Source: Enterobacillus tribolii (GTDB lineage: Bacteria > Pseudomonadota > Gammaproteobacteria > Enterobacterales > Enterobacteriaceae). Taken from it: a stretch of DNA of 64,000 nucleotides. Location: contig NZ_QRAP01000001.1 in NCBI RefSeq assembly GCF_003363015.1, forward strand, positions 357,162 to 421,161. Reading direction: 5' to 3'. Each line of letters opens with the position of its first letter. The stretch's first letter is position 1. Positions 19,461-28,600 of this stretch are shown here, in pieces. The notes beneath the pieces are model-generated. The model searched no databases, was not told the origin of the DNA, and saw nothing but the letters and a program-made list of their open reading frames with translations. A program made the translations under genes and the position numbers.

Positions 19461-19742
19461 CAGGTTTCCTTCAGGGATTGGGGTAGAACAGGGAAGTGTG
19501 ACTCGGGTCACATAATATCATGGAGAAGTAAAAAAGTAAGCTCTCCGCGGAACAAGACGACTGAGCATCAAAAGCTACCTAAATATGGATTGATATAACT
19601 ATAATTCGCGGCTATATAAAAATCTGGCAAAACGACAATAATTAGTAATCTATTCGCATATCATGGTTCTTTTTGCCGCGTTATGCTGTCAGAATGCCAG
19701 ATAAACGATCCGCAGGAAGTAGAGCATGGGGAGGAACCACTT

Positions 19743-20411
19743 ATTTTAGAACTTATTCAGGTATTGGGGCTTGGACTGGTTGTTTTACTGCCGTTGGCGA
19801 ACCCGTTGACGACGGTGGCGCTATTTCTCGGCCTGGCGGGGAATATGAACCGTGAGGAACGTAACCGCCAGTCGATGATGGCCTCGATTTATGTCTTCAT
19901 CATCATGATGGTGGCGTATTACGCCGGTCAGGTAGTGATGAATACGTTTGGTATCTCCATTCCGGGGCTGCGCATTGCCGGCGGGCTGATTGTGGCGTTC
20001 ATCGGTTTCCGGATGCTGTTTCCCCAGCACAAAGCGCACGACGCGCCGGAGGTCAGCAGCAAATCCGAGGAGCTGAGCAAAAGCAACGATGTAAACATTG
20101 CGTTTGTACCGCTGGCGATGCCGAGCACGGCAGGGCCGGGAACCATCGCGATGATCATCAGCTCCGCCTCGACCATCGGGCACGGTACGCAATTTTCTTC
20201 GTGGGTGCTGCTGGTTGCGCCGCCGCTGGTCTTCTTTTTGGTCAGCCTGATCCTGTGGGCCTGCCTGCGCAGTTCCGGCGCGATTATGAAGCTGGTCGGG
20301 AAAGGCGGCATTGAGGCGATCTCCCGCCTGATGGGCTTTTTACTGGTGTGCATGGGCGTGCAGTTTATTATTAACGGCGTGCTGGAGATCGTGAAGAATT
20401 ACGCCGCGTAA
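19743..20411 (+). CDS. marC: MarC family inner-membrane protein, probable ATT start
   Basis: A polytopic inner-membrane protein, nearly identical in sequence pattern to E. coli MarC ([59 protein letters not shown]). The physiological role of MarC is unknown; an early link with multiple antibiotic resistance was not upheld. The start is notable. The only in-frame ATG, at 19683, has no ribosome-binding site and adds 20 unconserved residues. GGGGAGGA at 19728-19735 lies seven bases before an ATT at 19743, exactly where the E. coli methionine aligns ([M]LDLFKAIGLGLV against [I][12 protein letters not shown]). If ATT is the start the product is 222 residues (E. coli 221). Confidence 0.9.
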   Translation: MLELIQVLGLGLVVLLPLANPLTTVALFLGLAGNMNREERNRQSMMASIYVFIIMMVAYYAGQVVMNTFGISIPGLRIAGGLIVAFIGFRMLFPQHKAHDAPEVSSKSEELSKSNDVNIAFVPLAMPSTAGPGTIAMIISSASTIGHGTQFSSWVLLVAPPLVFFLVSLILWACLRSSGAIMKLVGKGGIEAISRLMGFLLVCMGVQFIINGVLEIVKNYAA

Positions 20412-20487
20412 CTCACCGGACCCTTTTGTGGCGGGCAATACATGTGCCAGCCCTCAGGTTGGCTGAGTTCGTTGAAAAAACACCGGG

Positions 20488-20515
20488 GCCGGGGATCGCG
20501 GCGATGATCCCCGGC
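20488..20515 (+). terminator. Probable marC terminator
   Basis: Ten-base-pair stem GCCGGGGATC / GATCCCCGGC with an eight-base loop, 76 bases after marC, followed by TTCGTCATTTTTG. Confidence 0.6.
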
Positions 20516-20671
20516 TTCGTCATTTTTGCTCCTGCCGCGATCTTAACCGTTCGAAATTATTCATGCCGCTGTCAACTAGAAAAAACGGTTTTCCGGTCTA
20601 ATACTTATCTCTAGTGAGCCCGTGTTGTAGTGCAATCCGGGCGTTTTGAGGTGGTATAAGGAGTTCTCCAA

Positions 20672-21088
20672 ATGAGCGAAAACACAAAAGACGGCCTGAT
20701 TCTTCTCGGTCGCATCCTGTTGATGGTGTTATTCATTATCTTCGGCTGGTGGAAGCTGACCAATTTCAGCATGGCGGTCAGCGCTATGCAGGGATACGGC
20801 GCGCCGATGCCGTATGTTGCCGCCATCATCGCGGTGGCGGTGGAATTTTTCCTCGGTATTGCCATTATCCTGGGGATATTTACCCGGCCCCTCGCGGCGC
20901 TGTATGCGCTGTATGTATTGGCAACGTCGTTCATCGGTCATCCGTACTGGAAACTCACCGGGATGGACGCGATAGCCAATGAGATTAATTTCTATAAAAA
21001 TATCAGCATCATCGGCGGACTGTTGTTGCTGATCGTCACCGGCGCGGGGCGTTACTCTCTGGATGCGAAGTTCTGCGGGAAAAAGTAG
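20672..21088 (+). CDS. DoxX-family inner-membrane protein
   Basis: A 138-residue protein with four predicted membrane helices: residues about 8-30, 45-70, 72-90 and 110-128. The DoxX-type features are LGRILLMVLFIIFGWWKLTN at the start, PYVAAIIAVAVEFFLGIAII and ILGIFTRPLAALYALYVLAT. Related enterobacterial proteins are YqjF and YphA. DoxX proteins elsewhere are tied to thiosulfate or redox stress, but no such role is shown here. An AAGGAG site precedes the ATG by about ten bases. Confidence 0.8.
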   Translation: MSENTKDGLILLGRILLMVLFIIFGWWKLTNFSMAVSAMQGYGAPMPYVAAIIAVAVEFFLGIAIILGIFTRPLAALYALYVLATSFIGHPYWKLTGMDAIANEINFYKNISIIGGLLLLIVTGAGRYSLDAKFCGKK

Positions 21089-21212
21089 GCCTCTCCGGGA
21101 GGGCAAATTGCCGTCAGGCGCCGTTAACCGATTAATTAATCAACATAAAAGAATAATTGTTGCGCATGATGCCTATTTGGTAAACAAATGGCGGAAATCC
21201 GGCGATTAGCAC

Positions 21213-21241
21213 TAGACAACGACAGGGTAGCCCGATAATAT
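21213..21241 (+). promoter_or_regulatory. tRNA-Ser promoter
   Basis: TAGACA (21213-21218), a 17-base spacer and TAATAT (21236-21241), ending 11 bases before the mature tRNA start. Confidence 0.7.
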
Positions 21242-21252
21242 TTGCCCTCATT

Positions 21253-21340
21253 GGAAGGATGGCCGAGTGGTTTAAGGCAGCGGTCTTGAAAACCGCCGAG
21301 TGTAACAGCTCCCAGAGTTCGAATCTCTGTCCTTCCGCCA
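21253..21340 (+). tRNA. tRNA-Ser (anticodon UGA)
   Basis: An 88-base class II tRNA with encoded CCA. The acceptor arms GGAAGGA / TCCTTCC, the D-arm GGCCGAGTGG, the anticodon stem GCGGT / ACCGC with TGA at 21287-21289, a long variable arm typical of serine tRNAs and the T-loop GTTCGAATC are all present. It is very similar to E. coli serT. It is flanked by its own promoter and a strong terminator. Confidence 0.97.
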
Positions 21341-21346
21341 AATTTG

Positions 21347-21380
21347 AACCCCGTGATACTTGGTATCACGGGGTTTTTCT
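21347..21380 (+). terminator. tRNA-Ser terminator
   Basis: Twelve-base-pair perfect stem AACCCCGTGATA / TATCACGGGGTT with a five-base loop, followed by TTT. It also faces the end of the convergent transporter gene and may work for both. Confidence 0.93.
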
Positions 21381-21407
21381 TTTCCCGCCGTTTTTCACTT
21401 GCGGGCG

Positions 21408-22709
21408 CTACACCACCATCGGCGCCAGCATAAAGCCGAAGGCGACGCCGGCAATGATGCCGCCCAATCCCGGCAGCATGAATGGGTGGTTCAGTATGTA
21501 TTTACCCACCCGCGTCGTCCCCGTGGTGTCAAACTCCATCGCCGCCAGCGATGTCGGATAAGTGGGCAATACAAATACCCCGGTGACCGCCACGTAGGAG
21601 GCCAGAATTGCCCAGGTCGGCACGCCCAGCGCCACCGCCAGCGGAATAATCAACGGCGTGGTCGCGCCCTGTGAATAGAGCAGCGCGCAGGTACAGAACA
21701 ACACCAGAGCCAGCAGCATGGGGTAGGTGCGCAGTATATCGCCGGCGGTTTCCTTGATTTCGGCCATGTGCGCGTCAACGAACGTGGTGCCCAGCGTAAC
21801 GATCCCCAGAATAACGGCGAGCGAACTCATACCGGCGCGGAAGGTCGGCGCCAGCACCACGGAGTCGGTCGACGTTTTACACAGAACCACCATCAGGCAG
21901 GCGGCGGACAACATACAGATGATAATGATGTCGCGCGTGCCCATCGGTTTCCCGAGGTCAAAGCCGGGGCGCAGAGCCGGAAAGGCAGCCAGAATGACGA
22001 TAGCCACGGTGGCCAGCAGGAACAGCGCCACCGAAAGTTTGGCCTGCGGCGTGTCGGTGTTTTGCTTCTCCTCGTACTTACGCACCAGGCCTTTCTGCAG
22101 GCGTTCCAGATAAACTTCGTCATCCTGCAACTCGCATCCCTGACGGGAGGAGATGAAGGCGGCGACCATTGCGGCGATGAACGAAGCCGGCAGGCAGACC
22201 GCCATCACCTGAATAAAGGTGACGCCGTTGCCTTCCATGATGGTCAGCATTGCCGCCATTGCTGCGCTGATCGGCGAGCCGGAAATCGCAATCTGGGACG
22301 CCACGACGGAACCGGCCAGCGTGCGGGAGGGCCGCACGCCGGACTCTTTGGCGACCTCCGCGATAACGGGCAGGGTGGAGAAAACGATGAAGCCGGTACC
22401 GGCCATGATGGTCATCGCCCAGGTTATGATGGGTGCGATGATGTTGATGTATTTAGGATTGCGCCGCATGAAGTTGCCCGCGGTGCGTACCATATAGTCC
22501 ATACCGCCCGCGGCCTGCAGCGCGGAGGCGGCCACCACGACGGTCATGATGATCAGAATGACGTCCACCGGCGGAGAGCCGATGGGGAGACCGAATCCCA
22601 ACGTCAGAATCGCCAGCCCCAGGCCGCCGCAGAGGCCGATACCGATGCCTCCCAGCCGGATACCGAAAAATATTGCCCCTAATACCACGATAATTTCTAG
22701 CCAAACCAT
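21408..22709 (-). CDS. Anaerobic C4-dicarboxylate transporter, DcuA/DcuB family
   Basis: A 433-residue inner-membrane transporter. The E. coli DcuA pattern is followed closely: IIVVLGAIFFGIRLGGIGIG at the start, RRNPKYINIIAPIITWAMTI near residue 85, LPVIAEVAKESGV, QIAISGSPISAA, LLYSQGATTPLIIP and the ending LPTYPTSLAAMEFDTTGTTR. Dcu carriers exchange or import aspartate, fumarate, malate and succinate. The racemase gene lies immediately upstream in the same direction (82 bases), pointing to aspartate as substrate here. GGGAGA precedes the ATG. Confidence 0.9.
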   Translation of the reverse strand: MVWLEIIVVLGAIFFGIRLGGIGIGLCGGLGLAILTLGFGLPIGSPPVDVILIIMTVVVAASALQAAGGMDYMVRTAGNFMRRNPKYINIIAPIITWAMTIMAGTGFIVFSTLPVIAEVAKESGVRPSRTLAGSVVASQIAISGSPISAAMAAMLTIMEGNGVTFIQVMAVCLPASFIAAMVAAFISSRQGCELQDDEVYLERLQKGLVRKYEEKQNTDTPQAKLSVALFLLATVAIVILAAFPALRPGFDLGKPMGTRDIIIICMLSAACLMVVLCKTSTDSVVLAPTFRAGMSSLAVILGIVTLGTTFVDAHMAEIKETAGDILRTYPMLLALVLFCTCALLYSQGATTPLIIPLAVALGVPTWAILASYVAVTGVFVLPTYPTSLAAMEFDTTGTTRVGKYILNHPFMLPGLGGIIAGVAFGFMLAPMVV

Positions 22710-22791
22710 GACAGTCTCCCATTGACAATATGTACTTGTCGCTGAAGTCGATGAAGAAAATAAATTGTTATTGTTAGTTTCTGATTCGTGC

Positions 22792-23520
22792 TTAGTTTAT
22801 TTTTTGTGCCAGCAGATGGTGTTTCCCTACCCGTTGCTCATACCAACGAATTCCCGCCCGGACTAATGATCCGGTGGAGTCGATATATTTATCCGGCGTT
22901 TCTCTGACCGCGTCCGCCAAAATAACCGGCACCTCGGTACACCCGAGTACGATAATTTCCGCGCCGCGCGAAAACAGCGCCTCCGCCTGCGCGCGGATTA
23001 AGGTTTTGGCCTGCGTTATATTGCCGGCTTTTAATGCATAAATACTCTTCATCACGTTATCCTGACTCTGCGGATCGGGCTTTATACAGGTAAGTCCTCG
23101 TTCTTCAATGCTTTTCTGATACAGTCCCATATGCAGCGTGGCATTGGTCGCCAGCAGGCCCACGTTTGTTTTTCCGCTGGCTTCGGCTTCCTTCATCGTG
23201 GTTTCGACGATGCTCAGAATATCGACGTGACAGGCGTCTTTTAATTCCCGGAACCAATAATGCGCGGTGTTGCAGGGAATAACGATGCATTCCGCACCGG
23301 CTTCTTCCAGCGTGTGTAAATAACGTTGCATGATCGGCAGCGGAGACTGGCCGTTATTCATCAGGGCGTCAGTTCTGTCCGGGATATCGGGAATAGAGGA
23401 AATAATCAGCGGAATATGTTCCTGATCGTGCCGTGCTGCGGTGTAGGTAACGAATTTATTAAATAGATCCACGGTGGCCGCCGGACCCATTCCTCCTAAT
23501 ACGCCGATTAAACCTTTCAC
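22792..23520 (-). CDS. Aspartate/glutamate racemase family protein
   Basis: A 242-residue cofactor-independent amino-acid racemase. Both catalytic cysteines are present, in IPCNTAHYW (near residue 83) and LGCTEVPVI (near 195), with the N-terminal signature GVLGGMGPAATVDLF. The two-cysteine arrangement interconverts D- and L-aspartate or related acids. The start is a GTG at 23520 with AAGGGG eight bases upstream. It is the first gene of the operon with the Dcu transporter and is divergent from a LysR regulator, so the module probably takes up and uses D- or L-aspartate. Substrate preference is not certain. Confidence 0.88.
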   Translation of the reverse strand: MKGLIGVLGGMGPAATVDLFNKFVTYTAARHDQEHIPLIISSIPDIPDRTDALMNNGQSPLPIMQRYLHTLEEAGAECIVIPCNTAHYWFRELKDACHVDILSIVETTMKEAEASGKTNVGLLATNATLHMGLYQKSIEERGLTCIKPDPQSQDNVMKSIYALKAGNITQAKTLIRAQAEALFSRGAEIIVLGCTEVPVILADAVRETPDKYIDSTGSLVRAGIRWYEQRVGKHHLLAQKIN

Positions 23521-24028
23521 AATGCATACCCCTTTCTGTGCTGGTTTTGTATAAATAAAAATATTTCGGCGGCGCTGATGTGCAATAACTATTGCTAACT
23601 TGTTATTAACATGATTAACCGAAATAAAACGTTAAATAAGGCCGTGATTTATTTGATGACGGGTAAATCGTTATTTATCTTTAACAGGAGTGTTGAGCGA
23701 AGAGAAATGCAAGTATGTATGGCATGATGCAAAACTTGCATTATCCGGCATCACAAACCGGGCATTAGCACTGGCGGTCTTGTGGCGTTAGTGCCAGTAT
23801 GTCCGCAGTGATGAGGTTTCAAACGCCGGGAAGGGGATGTTACGCTGGCGATGCCTGATGCCGGAAACGAAGATGTCATGCAAGAAACGAATCATGAGAA
23901 GGATGGGGGAATTATAAGAATTCTTATTTCTTATAATTAACCGTATCGGCGTGCGATATTGTTTCACTCCCGGCGATTTATTAATTAACCAATTTTACCG
24001 AACACTGCGATCGCCACCGGGGGGCGTG
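23521..24028. promoter_or_regulatory. Racemase/LysR divergent regulatory region
   Basis: A 508-base spacer with two notable dyads. One is ATGCAAGT (23707-23714) paired with ACTTGCAT (23734-23741), a perfect eight-base inverted repeat. The other is ACTGGC (23770-23775) paired with GCCAGT (23793-23798), lying inside a related direct repeat GGCRTTAGYRCYRG (23761 and 23784). LysR-type regulators bind dyads in such shared promoter regions. Which dyad is used is unknown. Confidence 0.5.
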
Positions 24029-24931
24029 ATGAAAAATATAGAGACGAAATGGCTATATGACTTTCTGACGCTTGAAGCCTGCCGCCACTTTTCCCACGCT
24101 GCGCAAGCGCGCAACATCTCTCAGCCAGCCTTCAGCAGACGGATAAAATCGCTGGAGTCCGCTATCGGCGTCGAACTGTTCGATCGCAGCACCACGCCCT
24201 TACAACTGACCGAGGAAGGCAAGCTGTTTCACTCCCAGACGCGCAGCCTGGTGCAGCAACTGGAGTGTAACCTGAACGAACTTTCCGGCCAGAACCTGCT
24301 CGGGACTCCCAATATCAAGATCGCCGCCGCTCACTCCCTTTCATTGACGCTGCTGCCAAAGCTGGTTCACTCGCTGGCCGACTACGGCGGGGAGTTTGTT
24401 TATCATGTGGAGGCGATTGACGTGGTGCAGGTGGTCAATACCCTGCGCGAAGGGAAAAGCGACTTCATTATCTCTTTTTACGATGAGGATCTGATGCAGG
24501 CGCCGTTCTGCTGCCTCAAGCTGTTTGAGTCAGAGCTTTACCCGATCTGCGCCGCAGGCAGCGACGGCCGTCCGCTTTTCGACATCTACCAGCCACAGGC
24601 GCCGTTGCTCAACTATACCAGTTCTTCCTACATGGGGAGGCTGGTGAATCGCCGGCTGGGGGAGGTCGGTGCCATTTCACCGCGTACGCTGTTTATGTCA
24701 TCCATGAGCGAACTGCTGAAAAATATGGCGCTGGACGGGCACGGCATCGCCTGGCTGCCCATCTATTCCGTGGTGGAGGAGTTGAAAGAGAAAAGGCTGG
24801 TTTGCCTGAACACGCCGGAGCTGACGGTGCCGATTCGCGCCTATATCTACCGTATGGATACCCGGCTGAATAAGAGTGCGGAGCATTTTTGGCGCATCCT
24901 GAAAAACAACATGCCTGAAACGCTGAAGTAG
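24029..24931 (+). CDS. LysR-family transcriptional regulator
   Basis: A 300-residue regulator. The N-terminal winged helix-turn-helix (about residues 5-65) reads FLTLEACRHFSHAAQARNIS and QPAFSRRIKSLESAIGVELF, the classic LysR pattern. The effector-binding region (about 90-295) follows. The ATG at 24029 gives the family N-terminus (MKNIETKWLYDFLTLEACRH); the longer frame upstream lies in the promoter spacer. It is transcribed away from the racemase-Dcu operon and is the likely activator of that operon, responding to an amino acid or dicarboxylate. Confidence 0.9.
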   Translation: MKNIETKWLYDFLTLEACRHFSHAAQARNISQPAFSRRIKSLESAIGVELFDRSTTPLQLTEEGKLFHSQTRSLVQQLECNLNELSGQNLLGTPNIKIAAAHSLSLTLLPKLVHSLADYGGEFVYHVEAIDVVQVVNTLREGKSDFIISFYDEDLMQAPFCCLKLFESELYPICAAGSDGRPLFDIYQPQAPLLNYTSSSYMGRLVNRRLGEVGAISPRTLFMSSMSELLKNMALDGHGIAWLPIYSVVEELKEKRLVCLNTPELTVPIRAYIYRMDTRLNKSAEHFWRILKNNMPETLK

Positions 24932-25684
24932 CCATAACCTGATTCATCATCCCGCATTCACCGGCATACCGGCGGCTAAACACGGCCATGTTTTCTCCTG
25001 CCTTTGCGACATCTGAAGCGGCGGAGCGGCGTCATCAGGGCCATAAGATATGTTATATCGCTGATTCAGTCGCGGATAATGCTGAATGGCGCGGTAGTTA
25101 AAAACGAAATAGAGGAAGAACCATGAATGAGAAGGCGACGGTATATTTTCTGGAATTGCCGTGGCGTAAAAGTCAAGCTTATCAGTCCGGCTATTCATTA
25201 ATAATTATTTCGCAATTATGATGAAAACTTATCACGGAGGAGATAGTTTCTCTGTGTTACGTTGATTAAAGTTAAAAAAATAAACCCTGCGTCTTATTTG
25301 TCTAAACTAACAGGCAGGTTAACGCGGTTAAATATCATTATCCTTAAAATACTTCCCCTCAAAATATTGACTTTGAAAGAAATCCGATTTGCCCGATGAC
25401 GCCGCAGGCTGGCTGAGTAATACCGCTTAAACTGCGCACCTCTTTCTATCGGCGAATTTACTGCGCTTTTAAAACTGCTCTCATTCATCCGGGAAATATC
25501 TGTATTCATTCCCGTTAAAATTGTGACGTCTGCGATTTAAATAGAAAATGCTTTAAATTTCTCATGCTGTTTTATAGGGCTAATCAGCCCATTGTGAGAG
25601 TATGAAAAACAACACACCTCTCGCATAACCTGCGCTGAATATCGCATTTGTATTTTTAACTTCCGCATAAAGGGATTGGATATA
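24932..25684. other. Upstream region of the giant gene
   Basis: About 750 bases, AT-rich in the second half and clearly poorer in G+C than the giant gene. It contains one short frame with a ribosome-binding site (25123-25221, listed separately). No firm -35/-10 pair or operator was identified. AAAGGGA at 25669-25675 serves the giant gene. Confidence 0.45.
25123..25221 (+). CDS. Possible 32-residue small protein
   Basis: An ATG at 25123 is preceded by GAGGAAG with four bases of spacing. The frame reads MNEKATVYFLELPWRKSQ onward and ends in a hydrophobic tail (GYSLIIISQL) before TGA. The length and absence of any known family make this weak. It could be a leader peptide, a small protein or chance. 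Confidence 0.25.
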   Translation: MNEKATVYFLELPWRKSQAYQSGYSLIIISQL

Positions 25685-28600
25685 ATGACAAAGAAAACAT
25701 CAGAGAAAAAGTCAGATAATTCAACGGATAATGGAAACAACCCGCAGAACGTAACGCGTAATGAAACAGCGGGAAACCCGGAGGCTCAGAGTTATATAAA
25801 ATCATCCTCAGCGTCAAATAATAAAGATAATCAATCGGCAGAAACGTTCCCGTCATTATATTTATTTGATGAGTCAACGCCGCAAGCCTGGCTGTTTGGC
25901 GCGCCGGAAGCCGCGGTTTTATTAATGAACAGCGCGTTAACAGTACCGGGGGAAACCCACCGTTATGAATTTGTGGTGGAAGAGCCACGCAGGATTTTGT
26001 TCGACAGTCTGACCCGGCGCGGAGATATGACCTGGACGCTGTCCTCGGCCGCCGAACAAATTGACAAAAGACGGTTTGATTATACGGACGGCTCAAACAG
26101 TGCGTCGGTTTATACGCTGGCGCCGGGGAAATACACCATTGTCATTGACGGCGTAGCGGATGCAGTCGGTGATTATTCGCTGCGGGTTATTGATACTCAG
26201 GCCGCCACCGATCTTATTCCCAATACATTGACGGAAGGTACGCTGGAACGCAACAACCATTCTGTCGTTTTCCGTTTCCCGGCGCAGGCCGGCGATAGTT
26301 TTTATGTCCGCGGCGGGAATTCGAATTCTTATAATCTGACCTGGAAGATCGTCGATCCTTACGGGCGCCAGGAACGGAGCTATTCGTATCTGCGGGACAG
26401 CAGCAGCCTTTTTACGGTGAAATATTCCGGTGAATATCTGCTGTTGCTGGAAGGCACCGGCGACGGTGGGGCGACGGATGATTATCATTTTACCCTGTTT
26501 GCCGTTAAACATTCGGTAACGCCGTTAACCCTCAATACACCGCAGATTGCGGTCATCGATCAGCCGGACAAACGGGCCTATTACTCGTTTACTTTGCCCC
26601 GACCCCGGACGGTGCTGTTCGACCCGCTGTTTTCCCAGAGTTTCTACTGGCACTTAACCGGTCCGAAAGGGGAGGTGGCCGGGCGCACGGGGAATTTTGA
26701 CCCGAAGTATTATTCCCTCACGAACGGCTGGCTGTGGCTGCCTTCCGGTGATTATCAACTGTGTATCGATCTGGATTACGGCCGGGAAGGAGAGTTCCCC
26801 TTCCGCCTGCTGACGCTGGACGATGCCGCAACGGTACAGACCGACTCCCCCGTCTCCGGCTCGTTGCAGCCGGATGCGGGTATCCGGGCTTATGCCTTTG
26901 ACGCGCAGGCGAACGAGGCGTTTTTCATCAACGGCATCGCTCTGTCGGCGGGCAGCATTTCCTGGTGGTGTACCGACGAGCGGGGCTGGCGGGTGGCGGA
27001 AGGCGTGCTGATGACGGGCCGGACCGCTTTTCAGGTGCCGGCCACGGGGCGCTACTGGCTGGTGCTTGACGGCTCGTCCATCGCGAAGGCGGCAACCCCG
27101 GTCGATTACCAATTCTCCGTCAACCGCATTCTGGCGCAGCAGGATGTTCTGACGCTGAACGAGGACGTGCAGGGAACCCTGACGCAGGCCGGGCAGGAAA
27201 TCACCTATCCGTTTACGCTGAAGGCCGACGTCTGCCTGGCGTTTGACGCGCTGGCCGGCAGCAATATGCTGTGGACGCTGAACGGCCCACGCGGCACGGA
27301 GGTGAGCGCGCGGCGTTTTGAAAGCAGCGACGCTGAAACCGCGCTGAGCATCCTGAACCTGATTGCGGGCGACTACACCCTGAGCGTGCGGGGCAACGGC
27401 ATGCAAACCGGGGACTATGCCTTCTGCCTGCACACATTAACGCCGTCGCTGGACGCGGTGACGCCCGGCGAGCCGCTGACGGGAACCCTGGCGCCGGGCA
27501 ACGGCAGCCGGGTTTACCGGCTTGATGCCGTCGCCGGCGATAAGCTGTCGCTGCCGTCGCCGCAGGTAACGGGAGGGACCGCATACTGGCGCATCATCAA
27601 CCGCTATGGACGTGACGTTTTCGGCGTGCGCAACCTCGCCACCAGAAACTGGCAGGGCACGCTGAGCACTGAGGGCGAACATTACCTGCTGATTGAAGGC
27701 CGCTGGAATAACACCGCAGCGGTCGACTTCACCCTGCAATTTGATCTCCTGTCACACGAGGAGCCTGCCGCGCTGCCCGAAGGTGAAACGCTGACGCTGA
27801 ATGGCGTGCTCTCCGGCGCGTTTACCGGAGCGGCGGAAACGCAGGTATATCGCTTCTCGCTTGATGCGTTCACGCTGCTGGCGATGGATAATCAGGGCCT
27901 CACCAGCAGCAGCGCCCAGTGGATGCTGGAAGGGCCGCGCGGTACGGAAATCAGCTGGCGCAGTTTCTACTATTACAGTGAGCTTTATAACTACGCCGAT
28001 AACCTGCTGAAATTGCCCGCCGGCGACTACGCACTCACCGTCAGAGGCAGCAGTTCCTCATCGTTGTCGGATAACGGCGCTTATGCGTTCTGCCTGATTG
28101 AGCTTGCCTCGCTGCCAGAGCTGCTGATGGATCAGCAAATGTCCCTGACACGCTCGCCCGGCAACAGTATGCGCGGCTACCAGTTCCAGGCCTCCGCCGG
28201 GGATACGGTACTGCTCGACTGGCAGGACAAAAACAGTTACGCCTATTGGATAATGATCGACCCCTACGGGCGGGTCGTCAGCACCAGCAACGGCGACGGG
28301 ATCAGCGCCAGCAACTACGTGCTGCCCGTCGAAGGGCGTTATACGCTGTTGTGTGACGGCTATCAGAACAACACGCAGGTCAGTGAAGTCGTGTTCCGTA
28401 TGGCCCGTCTGCGCCGCTTAACGGCTCAGCCGCTGACGCTGAACGACGCTTACAGCGGCACGCTTGCGGCCAATCATATCCAGGCGGAATACGACTTTAC
28501 GCTGAATCAGCCGCAAATCCTGGTTATGGATTCGCTGGGGACGGATGCGGAAAACAACAGTAACCTGCGCTGGAAGCTGATGCGCGGGAATGATGTCGCC

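Noticed and set aside
25985-26030. EEPRRILFDSL near the N-terminus as a LEPR-XLL export motif
   Set aside because: The same strand pattern recurs in later PPC-like units (for example RPRTVLFDPL), so it is part of the repeat fold rather than an N-terminal export signal.
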